A DNA stretch of 64,000 nucleotides from positions 124,001 through 188,000 of the forward strand of contig NC_060965.1 of the NCBI RefSeq assembly GCF_910589235.1. The letters are read 5' to 3'. Positions 50,019-62,795 of the stretch are shown here, piece after piece. Position 1 is the stretch's first letter. Each line of letters starts with the position of its first letter. The notes beneath the pieces were generated by a model that made no database searches, was not told the DNA's origin, and saw only the letters and a program-made list of their open reading frames with translations. This DNA is from Vespa crabro. Lineage: Eukaryota; Arthropoda; Insecta; Hymenoptera; Vespidae. The position numbers and the translations under genes are program-made.

Positions 50019-50860
50019 GAAGAGAAATCGACTTTGCGCTCCGACCAACCCACGATTCCACGACGATGGAAATCTCTGTCGCGGCCAATTTCACTCGCCG
50101 AGCTCGTAATTCTCTTTTCTCCTAGTTTTATTATCTTCGTAAACCCGTCGACGTCAGGTGCATGTAATTTCTCCGAAATAGGATGTCGAGAAGGCATTAC
50201 GCCGATAGAGAAGCAACGGCCACCTTTCGATTAGCGAAGAATGTCCTAATGACCGCGATATCGCGGCCAATGTCCTTTTTATTACGTCCCACTTGTATAA
50301 CGAGGTACGTTGTAAAATGGCAGATATCGGCAGATATAGAGGATAATTATAAAGGTGGTATACGTACGCGTACGTAGAACGACGCGACACGAGAGTTCTT
50401 TCGTCTATTCGTCTATTAACGAGGAATCCCCTTCCGACGGGAGGAGAAAATCGCAAGTGTTTGTAGTATTTAAACGTGTATAAAGGAGAATTTATATAAC
50501 GAGAGAAAAGAGAGGGCAGGGCGATTTCCCGTTGACAACGATCACAGCCTGATTCAACTCGCTAAGAGGAAATCGTTACGCACGAGCCGTCTCGTTCCAT
50601 TCGAGACGCAACGATTTACCATCGGGCATTACGACAGGAAATATAATTCTAGATTGAAACTGACAAAGCAATTTCGGCTGGCCATTTCGCGGAGGACCGC
50701 TCTTCTGACCGAAATATGACCGAATGGGGATTTATTATCGGTCATTATAAACCATAATAACCCAAGTAAGTTTACTATTCGGCACGTCCAACGAACACAC
50801 GCTCAGGACGAACGGATATCCGTTTACGTCGTTCAGCTTCGTCGTCTTTGTTATATAGGA

Positions 50861-50884
50861 GGGATGAAAAAAGGGATGAAAAAA
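50861..50884. repeat. 12-bp tandem duplication
   Basis: gggatgaaaaaa occurs twice, head to tail. Confidence 0.9.
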
Positions 50885-51880
50885 GTTTCGAGGAGTACAA
50901 TACGAGGTTGTAACGTACCTACGAAAACGAATATAAGTGGTGATACTTCGAAGGTACGATTTCGAGACATCGGTGTAGTCTCGATAAAATCGATCCAAGC
51001 TCTTCTTTTCAAACTATTATCAGCCACCACGCTGGTAGAATATTCCCTTTGAAATCGTGCCCTCCTTCACCGTTTTCAAGTTTTTAAATGCGCCCTGTCC
51101 CACATATAACTACTACGATACGATTCGGTGTTTTACCGACGACATTTATAATAGATTTTCACTTTGTGAAAGGTGCTCGATGGGATGAGAAATGCATTGT
51201 TACCAAGTGCCAGGCGACAGAAGGACTTCGCTAAAGTAGATACCCCAAGAGGGATGCAAGGTGAAGATGAAGGGCCTCGAGTACGATTCTAGATGATGCG
51301 AGAGGGAGAATGAGCGAGGGTGGACCTTTCGAAAGAGGTTGCGATATCTCGGCCGGCTTCGAGTGCCATCGAGTGTCTCTCGCCAAAAGATGATACGACA
51401 CGGCAGCTCGACCGATTTTTTAATAATCTCTCTTTCCTCGTCCCATCGATTATATATAATCGAACGAAAGAGAATTTATTTAACCAAAAACGAGACGAAA
51501 CGAAGCGAAACGGACGAACGTACTATGTTTTATCGGTCGGAATAATAATCAAACGAGAAGGATGCTTTCGATAATAAATTATCTGAAATTTCGATCACGC
51601 TCTTTATTTCGGAAAAAAGGCTACTTTCAGCGGTACACGATGCATACGCATACACATCGACATTAATTCTCTCTAACTCCTTTTTAACCCACTTAAATAC
51701 ATTCGTACGGTCTGAAATCGTTCTAGGAATGAATCGTCCCATGAATGAACTGATAATGCTACGCGTTACCAGTACAGATGGTTAGATTCGTTAACTCATC
51801 GGCGTTTCATCGGCGAATTACGGAACCGCTTTGAATACGGCAAAGATCCACTTTCATATTTACAAATCTTGTTGACTTAC

Positions 51881-51922
51881 CGAAAACGGCCAAGACGGTC
51901 GGACAATCTCTCGTTTACGTAC
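51881..51922 (-). other. Candidate 42-nt cassette exon
   Basis: On the gene's strand, a pyrimidine-rich acceptor (cgttcttctttgttccag, AG at 51924-51923) is followed after 42 nt by a textbook donor (TTTTCG|GTAAGT, GT at 51880-51879). The length is a multiple of three. It is open in phase 0 as VRKREIVRPSWPFS and in a second phase as YVNERLSDRLGRF. A phase 0-0 cassette could be inserted before the exon at 8486 without breaking the frame. I do not recognise the peptide, and splice-site quality is the only evidence. Confidence 0.35.
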
Positions 51923-52295
51923 CTGGAACAAAGAAGAACGATACCTTTTTTTAATACGACGATGAATGGTCTCAAAATTGGAATGAGAATGAAGATGAAA
52001 TTTTCATAGTACGTAATTGTAAGCCACGCGTTTGAAATATCAAGCATGGCGTTTTATCGATGTCGCGCGACAATAGATCGCTGATTGACAATGGTACATG
52101 GGTAATCGAGTTTCCACCGAACTGAGAAAAGTGAAAAAAAAGAAAAGTGAAAAATTATTATTTTGTGGACGGCAAATGTCACGTGGTGTAATAGGGTACA
52201 AGATTAATAACACCAGTGATATCAGTTTATCGAGTAGATGGAATAAAAGAAGAAGAAAAAAAGTTCGACGAAAGGAAACACGCTCGATGGACACC

Positions 52296-52321
52296 GGGGT
52301 GGGGGTGGGGGGGGGGGGGGG
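52296..52321. repeat. G-rich tract ending in G15
   Basis: GGGG-T-GGGGG-T then 15 G. It can form a G-quadruplex on the plus strand. Confidence 0.95.
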
Positions 52322-53755
52322 TCGATCGCGTTTATATAGAAATTTTATCGATGAGAAGCACTCAATGGCGAACGGAGAAGGATATTCCCCTTTTGAAATA
52401 AAAATTACGGGGACGATTAATTAAACGGATAAAGTGATAGAAACGCGAATTATAACTATAAACTCTGAACGATTCCAGTTAAGCCGTAACCCAACCAAGT
52501 AGATACACGTAGGAAAGTCATGCGATCGATCTGGATTGTCACGTTTGCCATTTTATCGATTCTATCCGACGAGAGGACAGGTTTGAGGCCACAAACTCGA
52601 CTCGGATTACTCGGGGGTTCGAGAGCGCGAACACACCGCGCGAGGAGAGTTTCAACGAGCGCGAACACATCGTTGACCCCTTATCGTTGTTTAATGCTCG
52701 TTGGATCTCGTTGCAATAATAATGTGTCTACAGGTTCGCTAACCCAAAGACTCGGTTTGTAATTCTAGTATCCGGCAGGTAGCTTCAAGTACAACAAGAG
52801 TTAGAGAGGACCGAGCGAAAGACGCGTTAAAGCTGAACTAACATCTCGGAAACTGTGTCATAGTTCTCGTCGATTAAAACCAACCTTCGTTCTTCGCCGT
52901 TATCTCTCTATCATCGTGAACGTTATCCGCGAAGCATAGACCAACTCGAACCATAGCTCGTGTCACGATTCGACTAGAGATCGTTCGGACGCATAGCTGG
53001 TCAGAAATGTCATTGTACCGGTGCCATTTTCCTTAATGAAAGTGACACCGTCGAAACGAGCATGAACTTTCCTCCTACTTGCGAGACAAACGTTATCGAA
53101 CGTTTCTCTTCAGAGGCACTTCCAGTCAAATAACGAAGCTTTAGCCTCTCGTACCTACGAAATTCTATTGAAGATAGGGGAGGGGGGTGGTGGTGGTGGA
53201 GGGAGAGATGCGTCGGAGATCTCGCAAGCACGCTCGGCGAGCGAATCCTGAAATATGCGCAACGGGCTATCATAGTCGTGTATACCATCCCGAGCTCAAA
53301 TCCCGTGACTCCCCCATCTCCTCCATATATCTGTCTCTGCCTCTCCTTTTGTTTCTCATACCACTCGTCCACTCGAGTGGTGCAATCGCGCTACTCTCGC
53401 GTTACTCGGTGCGTCCTACGATGTGCGCGTGCCTTTCTATATAAGCATCTACGAAGAAAACGACGAGATATATTATAAATATCGCGATTCCCTCGATCGG
53501 CCATCCATCAAAATCATCCGGTGAAGAATCGCACGCTGTATTACCAGGCTTTCCTTACGAAATTCAAAGTGTATAATACTTTGATGCTGTCGGCTAAGAA
53601 AATAATGTCTTTTCTCGGACGTCAAAACCGAAAGAAGGTGTCTATGGTAGAAACGTTAAAAGCGAGGAAAACTAGGAAAAGCAGTAGCGACCGACTTTTG
53701 AGCTCGAAACGGTCTAACTCGACGCTTTGACTCGTTATATTTTTGACACGAAAAA

Positions 53756-53756
<1 letters not shown>

Positions 53757-53798
<42 letters not shown>

Positions 53799-53799
53799 T
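53757..53799. repeat. (GTC)14
   Basis: Pure CpG-containing triplet array. Confidence 0.97.
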
Positions 53800-55898
53800 T
53801 GATGGGCTGAATTACACAAGCGTGCGTTTGCGAGACGCTCCCGCGGTTCAGGTAATTGCAAATTTCTGCGCGAGTCGGTCTTTGTCCTGTGAAAGAAGAA
53901 CTTAATTAGAGCATTTCGTTCGAGGGACGACGTCTATGTGAGTCTAACGTCTATGTGCATCTTTGTAAGCGTACATACGCGTTCTCACGTTCACTGGCCG
54001 AAAAGCGTGATCGACGAAAATTTTCACCGAATAAATTGTCTTTCGTTTTGTCACGTTATTCTAATTATTATCCATTATTATCAATATTAATTGCATCTTT
54101 TTTACGAAAACGTGTCAAGCCGACGGATATGGATTTCAACGAAATGTATTAAGGCGAAGAAAATTCTTTCGAAGAAAAAGTATACTCGCAAAAGTATACG
54201 GCGACGCTGAGAAGAGACAGAAAGTTACTTTTCCTGTTCGCTCGATCGATAGGAAAATATTATATAAAGGCCACGGTGAAAAACGAGGCAAGAAATGTAG
54301 GAGGTTTTGTGAAATTGCTCAAGCGTGTGTCCCTCGTGCGAATCTACATTCGATATTGCTAGCAGACACGACGACCCGTAAAATGCGATAAAAATCTTTC
54401 TCGTGGTTTCGTTTTGTAAAAGGAGGCAACTTTTTCTCTCTCTCTCTCTTCCACTAATAAGATTGGACGCATTTGCAAGAACGCGCTAGCTTTGTTCTCG
54501 ACGACGATGGCCGACGTCGCGCCGGGGTAACATTATTGTCGACATTCTCGAGTCGAGTGGGAATCGCCTAATGGCTGGAGTTAGAGGAGCAGGAAGGGAC
54601 AGGAAAGAAAGAAGAAGGAGAAAATAGAAGGATAGAGCAAGAATGTCCTGTCCTTGCCACGAGATTGCTTCCAGTCGGAGAACGAGATAGGTGGATGGGC
54701 ACTTAAGATGAGGAAACCGTCATTTCGAAGGTTCGCGCGAGCTTTTCCGGGAGCCCGCGGCTGATAAAAACTCGGATCTGCTTTCTCGATACGAGCGGCG
54801 TGTCGAGGAAATGGCGGAAGAGCTTTCTCTTCTTTCCTAACACATTCGAGGAAAGTACGATAATGAAATCGGACGGTACTTTGGCTCTGCGAATTAAAAT
54901 CGAAGACATTTCGTTATCGATACGTAACGACGATCGTAATGAGACACAACTCGAGAACGAGTTAAGGTTTAGCAAGAAAATAGAAAATGGACGATCGATC
55001 GAAACAATTAGACTTGGAAAATATCCATCGTCGATATTCTAATCGCGACGAATGGCATGTAAATATAATGCATTGGTGCATCGACTCCGATCGTTCGACT
55101 TTTTCTATCGCATCTACAAATGTTTGAATGCTTTTACGACGTATGATTGTAATAAAAATAAAATAATGAAAAAGGAAAAAGAGCAAAGTTTAGAATTGCT
55201 ATTGTCGATGGTCCAGAGGTACAGTCGCGAAACGCGTAAACGCTTCGACGTGTACCTCCCCGCCATTACCGTGTGACAAAGCTCCGCTAGCACTCGGCGC
55301 TACCACCGACGACGCGACGGGAACATAGCCTCCGGTGGCGAACGCTCGGACAATGTTTGCTCGTTTAAAAGGCCGATTCTGGTTGGCGTTATAATCAAAT
55401 TTGTGCACGGAGAAGATATCACCGTATTGAATTTCAATACAAAAGATGCGGTCGAACGAAACCTGATGCATGCTTTTTTCTCCCCTCTATATCTTTCGAT
55501 CGCAAGTTATAAATCTCTTTTCGATTCGATTAAGAAATTTCTACTCGAGTTATTCTACGTCGGTACAAAGATGAAAGTTGAGTTTATTAAGTTGAATGAA
55601 ATTCTTCACGTGCTCTCGCTCTACGTCTATATGACTCGCTCACGGTCTATTATAAAACAAAGCATCCAACGATGACAAGACTCCGTTGTATTATCTTGCG
55701 TCTAGTTATCAACGTCTTTTATAAGTCGGAGTCTTCCGTTGCATATTAATTATTAAGATCGGACTTAATTCCAGTCGATAGCACGTACAGAGTGCGATAA
55801 AAGAAGGAACGTCAACGCGAGAGTCTTTACGGTACAAGTGCTTACGATTGAAAAGAAAATAAAAGCAAAGAGAAAGAGTAAAAAAAGGCAAGAAAGAT

Positions 55899-56105
55899 AT
55901 GGATAGTCGCGAAAATTTCATTTCACAATGCATGAAAGAAGATCGACGCAAACTGTGCTGCCACCAGCACAGTACCAGCAGTAGCAACAACAGCGGCGGC
56001 GGCAGCAGCAGCAACAGCAGCAGCTCGATATTTGGAATCGAGCGAACGAGTAATTCGCAGCTCGTCGAATTACGCAGGAGGATTCTATTACCAAATTCTA
56101 TATAA
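55899..56105 (+). other. Ser/Asn-rich open frame over an interrupted CAG/CAA/GGC triplet array
   Basis: This plus-strand ATG frame of 68 codons starts MDSRENFISQCMKED, runs through a Ser/Asn/Gly-rich block (55963-56025) and ends LVELRRRILLPNSI. Interrupted, mixed triplets of this kind are common in insect coding exons, while pure arrays are typical of introns. No splice sites or partners were found. Minus-strand readings give poly-Leu or poly-Ala. Confidence 0.2.
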
Positions 56106-57217
56106 TGACGGCAACGGTCCCCGACATCGATCAAGTTCGCGTTCTTTCTACCTACGCGTGAATCCATAGAAAATCCTTTTTCTTATCATTTCTTCTCTTC
56201 GAGATCACATAGGGCGAAGCTAATTGTAAGCGATATCGTCTCTCGAGAATTTCTCGGGCAAATTTAAGGAAGACCGAGGAAGGAGAAGCGAACTTGGCGC
56301 GAAACTTTCGCGAACGCGATAATCTCGCGAGAGATATTTCGATCCCATTTACGTCGAATTAATATTACGATTCTTTAGAAAAGTCTCCTCGAAGTCATTG
56401 AAAGTTTAATCGAACGCGCAAAAACGTTCCCTTCGTATTTTATTAAAAATTGTATATTTATCATCTCTTTCGATAACCACTGCTACTACCACTAGTAGTT
56501 GTTTTTATATCTCGAGGAATGGCAAGGTTCATAACGAAATAAATAAAGCAATCAGACGGACTTATTATTAGAAGATAAATCGTGCAAGTGTCCAAAAAAA
56601 TAAGTCCTTTCGTTGCACTCGTTTCACTTCGCGTCGTCTTTCTCGTCGCAGATGAGATGAAATCGATGGAAATAATGAAAATGCGATGAGAACGAGGTAA
56701 CGTCGAGTATAGGCAGGTAGGTAGGTGTAGGCGACTCTTTCTCTTTCTTTTTCTCCGCGTCTTCCGTCGCAGCCACAAAACCGATACCGAAGAAATGGTG
56801 AAAGAGTTTGGGTTTGAGGAAGAGGAAACTAGGGCACACGCAACTTCTCGATTACTTGGATTTTTAAGGCCTCAGCGTGTTCATGCACACACGTCAAACA
56901 TAGAGAGAGAGAGAGAGGGGGGGGGAGGGAGGGAGGGATAAAAGAGGCATGTGGAAAAAGAAAGAAGAGAATTCATTCTAGTTCTCTTTCCCTCCCTCTC
57001 TACTTCAAGCCTTTCATCGTCTCCATTTCTCCAGTTCCCAGGGCATCCCTCTCTCCAGGCCACCGGAAAGCTTTCCTGGCGGCAGTACTCGAATGTCGTT
57101 GACTTTGATCGATCGTTCGCATTGTATTAATTAGGAGGCAAGCTGCCGACGAGTGGCAAGCCGGCGCGACGTTCTCGTCGTACCTCATCGTCTAAAGCGG
57201 AAAGCTTCGTTTTACTT

Positions 57218-57261
<44 letters not shown>
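57218..57261. repeat. (TCG)14
   Basis: Pure CpG-containing triplet array of the same unit and nearly the same length as the one at 53757. Confidence 0.97.
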
Positions 57262-58222
57262 CATCGTCCGGAGCGCGTACACGCTCTCTTTTCCTTTTTT
57301 CTTTTTATCTTCCTGGAGCTTTTCTAACGAAAGAAGACGCACTTAACCTGGTTAACCAATTCGCTCAATGGAAGAGTCGCTTTGGACGAGCATGCTCGCG
57401 CACGCGTCGGAGAGTCCGTATTTTCTATGGTCCATGGAATTGGACCGTTGCCGAGAGCAGGCAGAAACGTTGAAAGATATTTCTTTCTTTATTACTTGTT
57501 ACAAAAGCTCGACTATAATCGAAGCTCTCGGTTTGGCCAAGCTCTCCGTTCGGATCGCTCGAGAATTGTCTATGGTTTCGTTTTACAAATTCACTCGACG
57601 TTGCTCGATTTTACTTTACGAATCGAATATACCGAATATATCAAATGTGGATCAACATAATAATCTACGCTACGATAGTTAAACGTAGCTAAGAAGGAAT
57701 TAATATCGAAGTTGATCGAATCGCAGTTAAGAAGAAAGGATAAATCAAGTTATTTTCTCATCCTCTATAATGTTACTCTCGCACTTTCATATCGATAAAA
57801 ATTGGAAAACGTGCGCGCCTCGTCTAAAAAGCTTCCTCTTACGATTCCAAGCTCGTTGTCGCGAACCATTCGTCATACTTTTTGGCCGGGAACCAATTCT
57901 AGCCGATAAGAAGGCACTTAGTTCGAACACGAGGAATCAATTTGCACCTACCCGGTTGGTAGTTTCCACGAAATGCACCGACAAGGTCCTCGTCATTTCG
58001 AGACGAAAAGGACGAAGAGATCTTCTTTAAGATTTCCGTTTCCTCTCTGCTAAGACGTCCTCCGAGATCCCTCGAAGAGTGATCCTTCGAGTCCTCTTTT
58101 CGAGTTCTCTTTTACCACCACCTTTTTCGTGCCACGAATCTCGTCCCTCGTAAAAACGGCCCCAGCTTGTGTCGGCGATAAACCGGCGAAGAATAATGTT
58201 TCGTCGAAATTATAGAGCCGAT

Positions 58223-58225
<3 letters not shown>

Positions 58226-58253
<28 letters not shown>
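58226..58253. repeat. (GA)14
   Basis: Perfect run. Confidence 0.95.
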
Positions 58254-58258
<5 letters not shown>

Positions 58259-59063
58259 AACTCGCGACTTTGTCGTTTCAATTATTTTCAATTATTATTT
58301 CGACGGGCACGAACCGGAACGAATTGTACCACGTTTCATCTCGCTCTCGTCCAAAACCATTTTTCTAGATCCGCCTAAAAGAAGCGGGAGAAGAATGAGA
58401 AAAACAGCGGTACGACGAAAGGATGATTATATCGCGATGATTACGCGATTGGACGATGGTACGCAACCACCGTTCCTTCTCGCGCGCGTGCCACGCGCTA
58501 AATCATAATGGTGCTTGGTATTAAGCCCCAGGCTCGAACCAATGGTTTAGAAAGCGGACGAGATGATACGCCCGGATAGCTACGCATTATTGTACCGCGG
58601 AACACGCATTAATAAAAACGAAGCGTAGTGTGTACGCGCGGATCCTAGCTGGCGCAGTCGTTAATAAATTAAAGTGCTGTTAGCGGATACAGGGAGAGCG
58701 TTTATCTATTATGTCGCCGTTCCATCCAGAAAGTGTCTACATATTTATAAAAGCTGCGTCGACTATGTCGCTCGGGTGTTATCGATATTTATGACATTGT
58801 TATTAATGTTAACGACAAGCCTATTCGTTGTCTCTGCGATAACGAAGGGAAAAATAAAAGACCGTCGTCGCAACACCTAATTTCACTATGGCGAGCGCAA
58901 TTGTTTTTTCTCCTAAAAAAATTCGAGTGGGAACGTCAAATATACGTGCTAACTGCTGTTTCCATTTTTTATCGTTAATTAACAGTATCCAAGAAAATGG
59001 ATCGACCGAGAGAAAAAAAGAGTAACCGCCTGGAATGGAGAACAAACTTTTCCACTCTATTCT

Positions 59064-59236
59064 TCTTTTCCTTTTTTTTCTTTTTTTCCTTTTTTTTTTT
59101 CTTTTTTCTCATGATGACAAGCGAGCGGGAGGTAAATATTATCTCGCAAAACGATATACTACTTTGCACGATTCGACGAGGTTTCCCTTTTCGTTTTTCT
59201 TTTCTTTTTTTTTTTCTTTTTTTTTTCTGTGAGACT
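59064..59236. repeat. T-rich tracts
   Basis: Interrupted poly-T at 59064-59107 and 59197-59227. Confidence 0.9.
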
Positions 59237-59399
59237 GTCTTCGTAGGAAAAAGAAAAGAGAAAGAGAGAAGCTCGTGCACGATAAGGACGCCGGCGAAGT
59301 AAAAGACGAATCTTACGACTTTACGATCTGCTGCTGCGTGTAACGGAGAAAGAACGAATGAAAGAATGGAAGACGGACTGATAGAAAGATAAAGAAAGG

Positions 59400-59422
59400 G
59401 AGAGAGAGAGAGAGAGAGAGAG
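59400..59422. repeat. (GA)11
   Basis: Perfect run. Confidence 0.95.
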
Positions 59423-60212
59423 CGGGGATGGTATGAATATTGTCAGATGCGCGCGAACACGGACAATAGCGCAAACTATCGGTGTCCTCTGTCCTAGAAA
59501 ACGCTATTATATTGGGATGGAGCCCGCAGGCTACAATACGCTAGGAGAAAGGGATTTTTGTAAGCTCGAATACCCTTTCTTCCTTGCGACTTTATCTCTT
59601 TCTCTCGTTTTCCATCCCCCATCCTTTTCACAGGTCCTTCTTCTCACGAACGACGCCGTCCTTCTCGTTAAGATAAACGTAGCAAATTTGCCAAATTTCC
59701 GTAAGTTAGCTCGATAATGGTAGACGAAAAAGCTGGTCGTACTGATGACCGTTTTTCTCTCTTTCTCTCGTAATTTTCTCGAGAAATCCGTTTAAGACGA
59801 ATATCCTACATTTGACGAAACAAACGAAAGAAAATTCTAGTTCCATTTGTCTTGTCATGCATTCGCGGCCGACTCGAAGCAGAGTCGGCGTTGAATATCC
59901 GCAGCATATGGCCGCCACGAATCTTTGCGAGGAAACTTGCAGCGAATTAGTACCGCTTTGTTGGCTGCTCTCTTCGATCCGACCTTCTAGACTTCCCGTT
60001 TCCGTTTCTACGAACGCATCGAACCATCAACGTGAGCTCGCTCTCTCTCTCTCTCTCTTCCGAACTCCTTCTCGTGTATCTTTCGTCGTTCGACGACCCG
60101 AAAAAGACGACATGGTAGACGAGTAAACGATTACAATGATACGATTTATTTTGATTTCACAAATTTCCAACTTTTAAAGGGAAATTGAGAAGCGAACAAA
60201 GTACGTAGAGTA

Positions 60213-60235
60213 ATTCTGGTCCCTTCGACCAGAAT
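60213..60235. repeat. Hairpin with 9-bp perfect stem
   Basis: attctggtc, loop ccttc, gaccagaat. Confidence 0.9.
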
Positions 60236-60344
60236 CCCATTTCTCGTAGTTGCATCATCCATCACGCGAGACACCGCGTTATCAAAGATCTTTCCTCGAC
60301 TTATCTCGCGACTCATCGTGAAAGCGCACGTAGGAGGGACCGAG

Positions 60345-60349
<5 letters not shown>

Positions 60350-60395
<46 letters not shown>
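60350..60395. repeat. (GA)22
   Basis: Perfect run. Confidence 0.97.
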
Positions 60396-60401
<6 letters not shown>

Positions 60402-60736
60402 GCTTGTGATATTCACGAAAGCTCGATTGCATCGGTATTATAGGCTTTTCCTATTCACGCTCAGCCAAAATGGTGGTACTGCTTGTTAGAACGGGAGTTG
60501 TTGGAGTTTCGAAGGGGTGTAAATGACGAATTAGCACTGCTTTTGAGATTACTTAACTCCGAAAGCAGAGAACAGAGAGAGAGAGAGAGGGAGACGTCAA
60601 AATGGGACGCGCACGTAAAAACGACTGAAATTGCTCTCAAATGGATTTACTCTGGAAAGTCGCAGAGACTGACAATGAGAAAAGAGGTTGAGAGAGTAAG
60701 AAAGCGAGAGCCGATCTCTCGAGCCGCCGCTACCAC

Positions 60737-60737
<1 letters not shown>

Positions 60738-60768
<31 letters not shown>

Positions 60769-60769
60769 C
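60738..60769. repeat. (CGA)10
   Basis: Pure CpG-containing triplet array, complementary in unit to the (TCG) arrays at 53757 and 57218. Confidence 0.96.
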
Positions 60770-60932
60770 ATTCGAGCGTGAACGAATCTACCCTGTGCCG
60801 AGACGACGAAGACTTAACGAAAATCTAAATAAACACTGACGAATTTATCGCGAAGGAAAGACTACTCCCTTTCCTTCAAGAAAGCCAACAAAATTTATAC
60901 GTTACTTCTTCGCGCGAGCCGATGAAGAGACA

Positions 60933-60940
60933 AAGAGAGA

Positions 60941-60974
<34 letters not shown>
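60933..60974. repeat. (GA)n
   Basis: One ggg interruption. Confidence 0.95.
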
Positions 60975-60978
<4 letters not shown>

Positions 60979-61952
60979 AATACAAACGTTTCGGTTAACT
61001 TTGGTAAAAGTCACACGGATGCGCGAACAATGTCCATTAACTACATTTTAAAATCGGCCTTCGGCGCTCGCTCGGAATAAAGTTCTCCCGTTGCATAAGC
61101 TATGAACTCGGCAGTAGGTAGGGCTTTAAGAAATAAGAAGTGATTATCTTATATTCAATTCCGCGTTCGTGAGAGAACTCGAAAAGAAATCCGAAAATTG
61201 TGGCAAAACTCGCTCAGAGTTATACGAGGCTGGATTATCATCTTTCGGACGAAAGTTTTCTTTCTAAGAAAACTTTGAGCAACTAATCGATATATAGATC
61301 GCGATTATACGTTCTTTTTTGTACCAACGTCTTCGATACTTTTTACGATTAAGTCGACGTCGATGAGGAAGATTTAAAGACCGACCGCCGATCGTCGTAG
61401 CCATAAGAGAGAAAAAAAAAGTCCATTTTCTTTCTTTATACTTTTTTTTGTCTTGTTTTTTTTTTTTTAAGTTTCTTTCTTCCCTCTCAGAAACTCGATT
61501 AACTCGTTTAAAAAGACTTTTTGCCCTTTTCGTCGACACGCGCGAACTCATCCTCGACGCGATGGCGCTTTAAAGGTATTTAGCCGAGGGTCGAGCTCTC
61601 GAAAGCGTTTTGCAGAGAAAATAGCGAAATGTCGCGACACTTTCGCGATTCATCGGAAATAGATGAAGAGACGGGATATGCCGTTCCGAGCAGGAAACGA
61701 GCAGCTTCCATTAGACTTATTGGAGGAACTAATTCCGCGGCAGACTTAACAGTCTCCATTTCTGTCCCGGATTGTTCGGTATATGTATTCCGAGTGACCG
61801 AGTGCAAGCGCGAATGAATGCAAAACGCTTTAACCGGTATCATCCTGCAGCATCCCTAGAGAGAGATATGGGTCTGCCCATCTGGATAACGAGTGCTTCC
61901 TGTTTTGCCCTCATCCATCCAGGCACTAATGATGCTCCGCCTCTTCCAACAG

Positions 61953-61954
<2 letters not shown>

Positions 61955-61985
<31 letters not shown>
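61955..61985. repeat. (TC)15
   Basis: Perfect run. Confidence 0.96.
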
Positions 61986-61990
<5 letters not shown>

Positions 61991-62772
61991 CTGTTTCACT
62001 CGGAGCGTACGCTCGGTAACCAGGCTTCATTTTGCACCAGAACCGATGAAAAGTTTCTTAATATCCGATGAAAATGGAACCGTTAAACGCCGAGGAAAGT
62101 TCACAGTCGAATCGAAGTCGGTCTTTCTCTCGGTCCCCGAGTCTTATATATGTCAGGACAATTCCAATATCTCATCAACGTCATATTAGATATTTATATC
62201 GTAGCTCCAAAGTATTTCGTATCTATCGTACGAGGTATTACTCCTTTCGAGTAATATTTCTTTGGCAAGGAAACGGAGAAAAGTCCTTTCGTTTTTCCTT
62301 CGAACGATTCTACGGGCGACGATTACCTCGTAATTTTCTGCACGGTGCTTCGTCAACGTGAAAGAAAGCTGAAATAGGAGACGAGGAGAGGAAGGAGTAA
62401 AAGTAGAAAACCGAGTAATTCGATTTCGAAAAGATGGTTTGCGAACGTGACGATCGTTCCAGAAGAAGAAATCGTTTCGTGCTCGTACCCAACGATAAGA
62501 AAAAGACGAACGTTTCTGCGGGCCCTCGTAGAGAGGACGTAAAACTGGTTACAAGTAGGACAAGTCTCTTTGTCCGTCCTCTTCTGAGACGACAGGGAAG
62601 GCTCGTCGACGCGTAAAAGTAACAACGGCATAAAACCTTATCGCCAGCGGGCCAGACGGTCGCGGCCCTGCTTCGGAAACCTGCTCGTTGACCCGAATCA
62701 TCCGTCAACGCGACGCCTTTTATTACGACGACGAGGAAGGAGTTTTTACCCTAAACACGATATATCCACCTG

Positions 62773-62795
62773 TATATATATATATATATATATAT
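62773..62795. repeat. (TA)11
   Basis: Perfect run. Confidence 0.95.

Larger units (their letters stand above)
44110..51880. other. Intronic stretch without a gene
   Basis: GA/TC tracts, a CCT array and hairpins as listed. A minus-strand CAG|GTATGT donor-like site at about 48715 follows only A-rich, Lys-rich sequence. Confidence 0.55.

Noticed and set aside
52520..52762. Plus-strand ATG frame with a signal-peptide-like start (MRSIWIVTFAILSILS)
   Set aside because: The rest is Arg/Ser-rich with no domain and no splice context; an antisense frame of similar length exists.
57368..57682. 104-codon plus-strand ATG frame
   Set aside because: Looks partly protein-like but has overlapping open frames of similar length in other phases, no domain and no splice context.
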